This document shows, piece after piece, positions 6,030 through 10,124 of a stretch of 10,124 nt of DNA. Numbering within the stretch: the stretch's first letter is position 1; the number at the start of each line of letters is the position of its first letter. The position numbers and the translations under genes were made by a program. The DNA is taken from positions 1 through 10,124 of the forward strand of contig DASUFP010000081.1 of NCBI GenBank assembly GCA_036274495.1, given 5' to 3'. The stretch comes from DASUFP01 sp036274495. Lineage in GTDB: Bacteria > Bacteroidota > Bacteroidia > AKYH767-A > OLB10. The notes beneath the pieces were generated by a model, which saw nothing but the letters and a program-made list of their open reading frames with translations, was not told where the DNA came from and searched no databases.

Positions 6030-6082
6030 GCAGCCGAATGCGCATCCGTCCGCCCGGAACTGCGCGTGCGCGTGTTGGGCGC
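6030..6082. repeat. GC-rich imperfect palindrome directly after the antitoxin stop
   Basis: GCAGCCGAATGCGCA (6030-6044) and TGCGCGTGTTGGGCGC (6067-6082) are imperfectly complementary around a GC-rich loop. It begins 2 bases after the higA-like stop codon. On the minus strand it reads GCTTAACAGCGCCCAAC, which matches the RYYYAAC consensus of one arm of an integron attC site. A good opposite GTTRRRY arm is lacking, so attC is only a possibility. It stands out sharply from the AT-rich surroundings. Confidence 0.5.
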
Positions 6083-6084
6083 TG

Positions 6085-6384
6085 TTAAGCGATTTTCGTG
6101 TCGAAAGATTTGATAGAAGTCAACGAAGTTCGCTTTAATGATAATTCTTCTTCTATGTCAAAGTCGTCCTGTATTCCTGGCCAGAATTTTGCTGAATTTC
6201 CAAAATATTGACTGAGTCTTATGGCGGTGTCGGCTGTTATGCGTCTGTTTCCTTTAAGAATTTCTGACACTCTTGTTTGTGGAATACCTATGTCTTTAGA
6301 CAGCTTATAGGCAGTAATATTTAGAGGAGAGAGGAACTCTTCCATTAAAATTTCGCCAGGATGTATGTTTTTTAGTCTTGTCAT
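6085..6384 (-). CDS. higA: HigA-family addiction module antitoxin, without adjacent toxin
   Basis: This is a 99-residue Xre-type DNA-binding antitoxin. The N-terminal IHPGEILMEEFLSPLNIT, the helix-turn-helix at about 24-45 (AYKLSKDIGIPQTRVSEIL), GNRRITADTAIRLSQYFGNSAKFW and the acidic region behind it are the standard HigA/VapI signature. HigA normally represses its operon and neutralises the mRNA interferase HigB, whose gene usually lies just upstream. Here the upstream 81 bp is a homopurine tract leading back to the symporter gene, with no room for HigB, and none is seen downstream. It is therefore an orphan: a remnant, a stand-alone regulator or an antitoxin for a toxin elsewhere. The usual FWLGLQ motif reads FWPGIQ. 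ATG 6384 is the natural start. Confidence 0.9.
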   Translation of the reverse strand: MTRLKNIHPGEILMEEFLSPLNITAYKLSKDIGIPQTRVSEILKGNRRITADTAIRLSQYFGNSAKFWPGIQDDFDIEEELSLKRTSLTSIKSFDTKIA

Positions 6385-6413
6385 TTTGTCGCGATTTAGT
6401 GATAGTCTCTTTT

Positions 6414-6480
6414 CCTTCTTTCTCCTCTCACCTTTCTCCTTTCACCTCCTTCTTTTTTTCTCCTCTCACTTTTCTCCTTT
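6414..6480. repeat. Duplicated homopyrimidine/homopurine minisatellite
   Basis: Two imperfect tandem copies, 6414-6442 and 6448-6480, share CCTTCTT, TCTCCTCTCAC and TTTCTCCTTT. The second has four extra T and one C-to-T change. The plus strand is nearly all pyrimidine over about 75 bases (6406-6480). The second copy encodes the last residues of the symporter (KGEK) and contains its stop codon. On the minus strand it gives several GGAG/AGGAGG strings, none at a useful distance from the antitoxin ATG. Confidence 0.8.
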
Positions 6481-8004
6481 GCCAGCCCCCTCCTTATGAT
6501 ATTCGTTCTCCCAAAAATCCGCATCTTTAATTCCAAGAGGTGCCGGGTCAAAAACGGGGTCCTTGCCCGCAGCTTTTTGCTTTTCGTAATCTTTCAATGC
6601 AACAATAGCGGGTTTTTGCAGAATGATGATGGCTATTACATTTAACCAGGCCATAATGCCAACACCCATATCTCCAAGGTCCCAGGCAATTTTGGCGGTG
6701 CGCACACAACCCCAAAAAACGGCGGCAAGGATGCCCAATTTCAGCAGCATCATCAGTGGCGGTCCGCCCCTGGTTTGTGTTAAATACGCAACATTGGTTT
6801 CGGCAATATAGTAATACGCCATCAGGGTAGTAAAGGCGAAGAAGAAAAGGGCAATCGCTACAAAATAGCTCCCGGTTCCTACATACCCTTCCTCAAAAGT
6901 GTCCTTTCCGCTAAAGGCTTTGTCAATAGCAGCCTGCGCGTAGGTGGGACTGCCATCTACATGTTTCACCCCATCCTGCATATAATACACGTTATTGTTT
7001 ACCAGCAACTGGCCATCTTCCGGGCCTTTTACATTGTACATGCCGGTAATCAATATTATGAATGCAGTGGCGGAACAAACAAAAAGGGTGTCAATATATA
7101 CTGAGAAAGCCTGCACCAATCCCTGCTTGGCAGGGTGAGACACTTCGGCTGCCGCCGCGGGGTGTGGCCCCGTGCCTTGTCCCGCTTCATTGCTGTACAC
7201 ACCTCGCTTTACACCAATGGTAATCATGGCGCCCACAATACCACCAAAAGTGGCCTTCGCTCCAAATGCGCTGGAGATAATGAGCATAAATACTTCGGGC
7301 ACTTTTTGATAGTTCATGATCACAATTACAACCGCCATCAATATATAGGCAATGGCCATAAATGGCACTACGTACTGCGCTACGTTGGCAATGGTTTTAA
7401 TGCCGCCGAAGATGATGAGTCCAAGCAGTACGGCCAACACAATGCCTGTATATGTATAATCAATGGCGAAAGCGTTTTTTACAGCAGAAGCAATGCTATT
7501 GCTTTGCACCCCGGGCAACAATAAGCCGGTGGCTAATATGGTAGAGATCGCAAAAACATACGCATACATTTTTCCAATCTTTTTATTGCTGAAACCTTTC
7601 TCAATATAAAATGCGGGGCCGCCCCTGTATTCACCAAATTCCTTTCTTTTGTAAATCTGTCCCAGCGTTGATTCTACAAACGCAGAACCGGCGCCCAAAA
7701 AAGCCACCAGCCACATCCAGAAAACCGCGCCGGGCCCGCCAATAAAAATAGCGGTAGCCACGCCGGCAACATTTCCTGTACCCACCCGTCCCGACAGCGA
7801 TACAGCCAATGCCTGGAAGGATGAAATACCTTCTTTCGATTTATCGCCCTGGAACAGGAGTGTAACCATTTCCCTGATCATTCTCACCTGGAAAAAGCGC
7901 ATCCGGATCGAAAAATAAACACCGATAATAAGAAGTAAATAGATGAGCGCATTGCTCCAGATAATAGAATTGGCCGTATTAACAAAGTCGTCAAAATTTC
8001 CCAT
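6466..8004 (-). CDS. Sodium:alanine symporter family protein (AGCS)
   Basis: This is a secondary transporter that imports alanine or glycine with a cation (TC 2.A.25). Of 512 residues, most form about ten or eleven membrane helices, the first at about 14-33. Family signatures are SLSGRVGTGNVAGVATAI (69-86), GGPGAVFWMWLVAFLGAGSAF (from 89, with the following VESTLGQIYKRKEFGEYRGGP) and the GVKRGVYSNEAGQGTGPHPAAAA block in the middle. An extended, polar loop (NVKGPEDGQLLVNNN to GKDTFEEGYVG) separates late helices, and a hydrophilic tail of about 40 residues ends the protein. The last codons lie in a homopurine repeat, so the C-terminus may vary between strains. The start is ATG 8004 with no clear ribosome binding site. 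It is divergent from the hydrolase gene. The substrate cannot be fixed from sequence alone. Confidence 0.95.
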   Translation of the reverse strand: MGNFDDFVNTANSIIWSNALIYLLLIIGVYFSIRMRFFQVRMIREMVTLLFQGDKSKEGISSFQALAVSLSGRVGTGNVAGVATAIFIGGPGAVFWMWLVAFLGAGSAFVESTLGQIYKRKEFGEYRGGPAFYIEKGFSNKKIGKMYAYVFAISTILATGLLLPGVQSNSIASAVKNAFAIDYTYTGIVLAVLLGLIIFGGIKTIANVAQYVVPFMAIAYILMAVVIVIMNYQKVPEVFMLIISSAFGAKATFGGIVGAMITIGVKRGVYSNEAGQGTGPHPAAAAEVSHPAKQGLVQAFSVYIDTLFVCSATAFIILITGMYNVKGPEDGQLLVNNNVYYMQDGVKHVDGSPTYAQAAIDKAFSGKDTFEEGYVGTGSYFVAIALFFFAFTTLMAYYYIAETNVAYLTQTRGGPPLMMLLKLGILAAVFWGCVRTAKIAWDLGDMGVGIMAWLNVIAIIILQKPAIVALKDYEKQKAAGKDPVFDPAPLGIKDADFWENEYHKEGAGKGEK

Positions 8005-8116
8005 GCCTGCTTGTTAGGTTTAGTGATGCAATGTTGCAATATAACATTTAACTCACATTGAACTACACCGGGATGTTTTAATGGCGCGTATAATGCGGAT
8101 TTCCATGCGAAACCGA

Positions 8117-8124
8117 TAGATTTG
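8117..8124 (+). promoter_or_regulatory. Bacteroidota-type -7 box of the hydrolase gene
   Basis: TAGATTTG matches the Bacteroidota TAnnTTTG consensus exactly, 35 bases before the ATG at 8160. A good -33 TTG partner is not evident; the sequence there is TTTCC-like. The 155-bp divergent interval 8005-8159 must also hold the symporter promoter, which I could not place. Confidence 0.5.
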
Positions 8125-8159
8125 TAAGGATACTATTCATGAACTACAATTAATGATAC

Positions 8160-8990
8160 ATGATGAAAAGATGGTTTTGTTTTCTTTTGCTGCTGGGTAG
8201 TTTGCCTGTGCTTGCCCAACAGGAATATGTTACGCAAAAAGAAATCCCGTATTACGCCGATTCCATCAGCACAAAGGATGCCTACATCGCATCCCAATGC
8301 CGGTTGGATCTGTATTTTCCCAAAGGCGCAAAAAATTATCCCACCATTGTTTGGTTTCACGGTGGCGGCATCACTTCCGGCAAAAAAGAGATACCGGCCG
8401 CACTGATGAACCAGGGCTATGCGGTGGTGGGCGTGGGTTATCGCTTTTCACCTAAAGTAAAAGCACCGATATATATTGAAGACGCTGCGGCTGCGATAGC
8501 CTGGGTGTTTCAGCACATTGGCGAATATGGCGGGAGCGACAAACTTATTTTTCTTTCCGGGCATTCTGCCGGTGGTTACCTGGATATGATGGTTACGCTG
8601 GATAAAAAATACCTGGCAAAATATAACATCGATGCCAACCGGGTTGCAGCCTGTATACCTTTCAGCGGGCAGGCCATTACTCATTTTACCCCAAGGCAGG
8701 AAAGGGGAATCAAAGAAACACAACCATTGATAGACGAATACGCGCCTTTATATCACGTGCGGGCTGATGCGCCGCCACTGCTGCTCATTACCGGCGACCG
8801 CGACATGGAACTGCTGGGGCGCTACGAAGAGAATGCTTACCTGTGGCGAATGATGAAACTGGCCGGCCACCAACGCACTACGCTATACGAACTGGAAGGA
8901 TTCAATCATGGAAACATGCCCGAACCGGCCTTCCCTTTGTTAAGAAGGGAGGTGAATGCGGTTACCAAAGAAATCATGGAAAAGAAATGA
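8160..8990 (+). CDS. Secreted alpha/beta-hydrolase (esterase/lipase, GHSAGG type)
   Basis: This is a serine hydrolase of the HSL/BD-FAE-like kind, 276 residues, expected to cleave acyl or carbohydrate esters outside the cytoplasm. Residues 1 to about 19 are a signal peptide (RWFCFLLLLGSLPVLA). The oxyanion HGGG motif is at H67-G70 and the nucleophile elbow G-H-S136-A-G-G is at 134-139. The acid is most likely D215 in GDRD (D213 is the alternative), and H250 lies in the GFNHG motif, so the triad is complete. ATG 8160 is immediately followed by a second ATG at 8163; either could be used. Transcription probably starts from the TAnnTTTG box at 8117. It is divergent from the symporter, with no partner gene in the window, so the physiological ester is unknown. 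Confidence 0.92.
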   Translation: MMKRWFCFLLLLGSLPVLAQQEYVTQKEIPYYADSISTKDAYIASQCRLDLYFPKGAKNYPTIVWFHGGGITSGKKEIPAALMNQGYAVVGVGYRFSPKVKAPIYIEDAAAAIAWVFQHIGEYGGSDKLIFLSGHSAGGYLDMMVTLDKKYLAKYNIDANRVAACIPFSGQAITHFTPRQERGIKETQPLIDEYAPLYHVRADAPPLLLITGDRDMELLGRYEENAYLWRMMKLAGHQRTTLYELEGFNHGNMPEPAFPLLRREVNAVTKEIMEKK

Positions 8991-9141
8991 GGTTTTTCGA
9001 AATAATTGATGTGGAAATAAAATAACTGCTCCCTGAAACTTTAATTAATTTCATTGGTTAGGTTGAACGTTCGCAAGCAGCTGATTTTATCGATCGTCCT
9101 CAGACAAATGGCGTTAAAAAATTTACAAATTGTAGCGCCTG

Positions 9142-9159
9142 CCTGCCGGCAAAGGCAGG
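9142..9159. repeat. Short GC-rich hairpin downstream of the hydrolase
   Basis: CCTGCC and GGCAGG pair around a GGCAAA loop, preceded by a second GCCTG. No T-run follows, and it lies 150 bases after the hydrolase stop, so it is an intergenic palindrome rather than a clear terminator. Confidence 0.45.
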
Positions 9160-9281
9160 TTAACCGGCGAAGATGATGAATAATGAAACAGGGTACATCA
9201 ATGAAATTTGCTCAAACTTGAAATGTGGTCGATAGTAAGCTTCTTCGGCGTAGCGGAAAGCAGTAAATTTTAGCTATTTTT

Positions 9282-9338
9282 CTGTCCCACATGTTTGCGG
9301 GAAATTTTTGGTTCTTTTTTATCAAGAAAAAAGGACAG
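9282..9338 (+). terminator. AT-rich nested hairpin, possible terminator or attenuator
   Basis: GTTCTTTTTT (9311-9320) and AAAAAAGGAC (9327-9336) pair over 10 bases with one G-T pair around ATCAAG. An alternative outer pairing joins CTGTCC 9282-9287 to GGACAG 9333-9338 and can be extended by T/A runs on each side. The inner and outer stems compete for the GGAC bases. This may end transcription from either side, but the pairing is weak in GC. Confidence 0.4.
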
Positions 9339-9486
9339 TAAAAAAAGGGTTATCATTTAATATAATGGAATTTTTTTTATAATACTTGCTCCTTTAAATG
9401 ATTCCTCTTGTAGACTTTAATTAATTTCAGAAGACAATCCCTCGACCCTAAACATCAATTCCTTGTAACAGCAAAACTAAACCGGA

Positions 9487-10124
9487 TTGGAAATAATCAC
9501 CACAACATCACTCACCAAATACTTTGGAACCACCGCTGCAACGGATAATATTTCTGTTCATGTAAACGAGGGGGAGATATATGGTTTTTTAGGACTGAAC
9601 GGCGCCGGAAAAACGACTTTAATCAGGATGCTGCTGGGCATGATTAAGCCCGATAGTGGGAGCGTACGATTATTTGGGAAACCCGTTAGCCGTGATTTTG
9701 ATATATGGAATGAAGTGGGTTACCTGGTGGAAACACCGCACGGTTACCCGAATCTTTCCGTTAACGAAAACCTGCAGGTGTATTATCAATTACGCCGGTT
9801 AAAAAAACCGGCATGGGTTGATGAAATCATTTGTAAGCTGAAGCTGGAGAAATACCGCCATAAAAAAGAAAAATTTTTATCGCTGGGCAATAAGCAGCGG
9901 TTAGGACTGGCAAAAGCCCTGGTGCACCAGCCCAAACTTTTAATTCTCGACGAACCCATTAATGGACTGGATCCCGAAGGAATAGTAGAAGTGCGGTCTT
10001 TACTCCTCGAACTGGCGGCCAAAGGCACCACCATTTTTTTATCGAGCCATATTTTAGGAGAAATCTCAAAGCTTGCACACCGGATCGGGATTATTCATCG
10101 TGGGAGACTGGTGAAGGAGTTAAC
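9487..10124 (+). CDS. ABC transporter ATP-binding protein, BcrA-like (3' truncated by window edge)
   Basis: This is the ATPase subunit of an ABC-2-type exporter; BcrA relatives serve bacitracin or lantibiotic resistance, but many have other roles. The visible 212 residues contain Walker A G36-T43 (GLNGAGKT), a signature LSLGNKQRL (from 131) in place of LSGGQ, Walker B ending in D155-E156 (LLILDEP), a normal D-loop (GLDPEG) and the H-loop H188 (SSH). The SLGxKQRLG form is normal for the BcrA subgroup. An in-frame stop at 9478-9480 excludes an upstream start, and no ATG occurs before Walker A, so translation must begin at TTG 9487. No strong ribosome binding site is seen. The frame is open at the right edge; the permease gene should follow. 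Confidence 0.92.
   Translation, partial: MEIITTTSLTKYFGTTAATDNISVHVNEGEIYGFLGLNGAGKTTLIRMLLGMIKPDSGSVRLFGKPVSRDFDIWNEVGYLVETPHGYPNLSVNENLQVYYQLRRLKKPAWVDEIICKLKLEKYRHKKEKFLSLGNKQRLGLAKALVHQPKLLILDEPINGLDPEGIVEVRSLLLELAAKGTTIFLSSHILGEISKLAHRIGIIHRGRLVKEL

Larger units (their letters stand above)
5716..6084. other. Gene-free interval between DUF1345 and higA-like genes
   Basis: This interval holds the DUF1345 leader (5716-5800), AT-rich sequence with no feature I can name (5800-5905), repeat copy B (5910-6001) and a GC-rich imperfect palindrome (6030-6082). The 80-codon minus-strand frame across 5803-6045 is made largely of the repeat and is not called as a gene. Confidence 0.6.
9038..9429. 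repeat. Exact 16-bp direct repeat pair (9038-9053 and 9414-9429)
   Basis: ACTTTAATTAATTTCA occurs at both ends of a 392-bp segment, each copy a short distance after a CTCC string. Possible explanations are a shared regulator site, a leftover target duplication, or recombination of an intergenic element. The AT-rich, partly palindromic sequence (TTAATTAA) makes an independent origin possible but unlikely at this length. Confidence 0.6.
8991..9486. other. 496-bp gene-free interval with hairpins and a direct repeat
   Basis: No credible gene is present on either strand. It contains two exact copies of a 16-bp repeat (9038-9053, 9414-9429), a GC-rich hairpin (9142-9159), and an AT-rich nested hairpin (9282-9338). 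An AT-rich zone (about 9355-9390) probably includes the promoter of the ABC gene, though I find no TAnnTTTG box. Confidence 0.6.

Noticed and set aside
5803..6045. 80-codon minus-strand frame
   Set aside because: Most of it is repeat copy B plus part of the GC-rich palindrome; the equivalent frame in copy A contains stops, so it is not under coding constraint.
6385..6465. HigB toxin or a short peptide upstream of the antitoxin
   Set aside because: Only 81 bp of homopurine sequence is available; the one GTG-started frame is 11 codons.
7135..7524. 129-codon plus-strand frame
   Set aside because: It is antisense to the well-supported AGCS symporter gene and has no recognisable domain.
9786..10034. 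82-codon minus-strand frame
   Set aside because: It is antisense to the ABC ATPase between the Walker A and H-loop motifs, a typical shadow frame.

Overview
The window looks like a chromosomal accessory region of a Bacteroidota bacterium, possibly near Chitinophagaceae. This is inference. The supporting signs are a perfect TAnnTTTG -7 box (8117-8124), mostly weak Shine-Dalgarno signals, purine-rich intergenic minisatellite DNA, a TTG start on the last gene, and protein families (AGCS symporter, DUF1345, DUF1801, SRPBCC, secreted GHSAGG esterase) that are common there. No rRNA, tRNA or CRISPR array was seen.

Layout. 1-124: the last 40 codons of a gene that begins before the window. About 159-2771: an IS21-family insertion sequence with an intact istA (DDE transposase) and istB (AAA+ helper). 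Its ends carry an unusual array of AAAGTTTACCA boxes, about five on the left and two on the right. About 2754-2981: an open frame without its own start, possibly the 3' part of a gene cut by the IS. 2982-3224: gene-free and GC-rich, with two interlocking potential stems. 3225-4733: a minus-strand run of small genes in transcription order: DUF1801, SRPBCC, a small unknown ORF, and an exported ABM-like (antibiotic biosynthesis monooxygenase fold) protein. 5029-5715: a DUF1345 membrane protein. It is bracketed by two same-orientation copies of a 92-bp structured repeat (4794-4885 and 5910-6001, 80/92 identical, no gaps), each next to a further palindrome. 6085-6384: a HigA-type antitoxin with no HigB toxin beside it. 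6414-6480: a duplicated homopyrimidine tract that reaches into the end of an AGCS sodium:amino-acid symporter (6466-8004). 8005-8159: a divergent promoter region. 8160-8990: a secreted alpha/beta-hydrolase. 8991-9486: gene-free, with hairpins and a 16-bp direct repeat. 9487-10124: a BcrA-type ABC transporter ATPase that runs off the window.

How it fits together. The symporter, the hydrolase and the ABC ATPase look like ordinary chromosomal genes. The stretch between the IS and the symporter is visibly more AT-rich and consists of small, loosely related genes separated by palindromes and repeats, which suggests piecemeal acquisition. The best candidate for something undescribed is the repeat/palindrome modules at 4794-4950 and 5910-6082. 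They may be REP-like elements or cassette junctions. I found no clear integron attC site and no recombinase or REP transposase in the window, so this remains a hypothesis.
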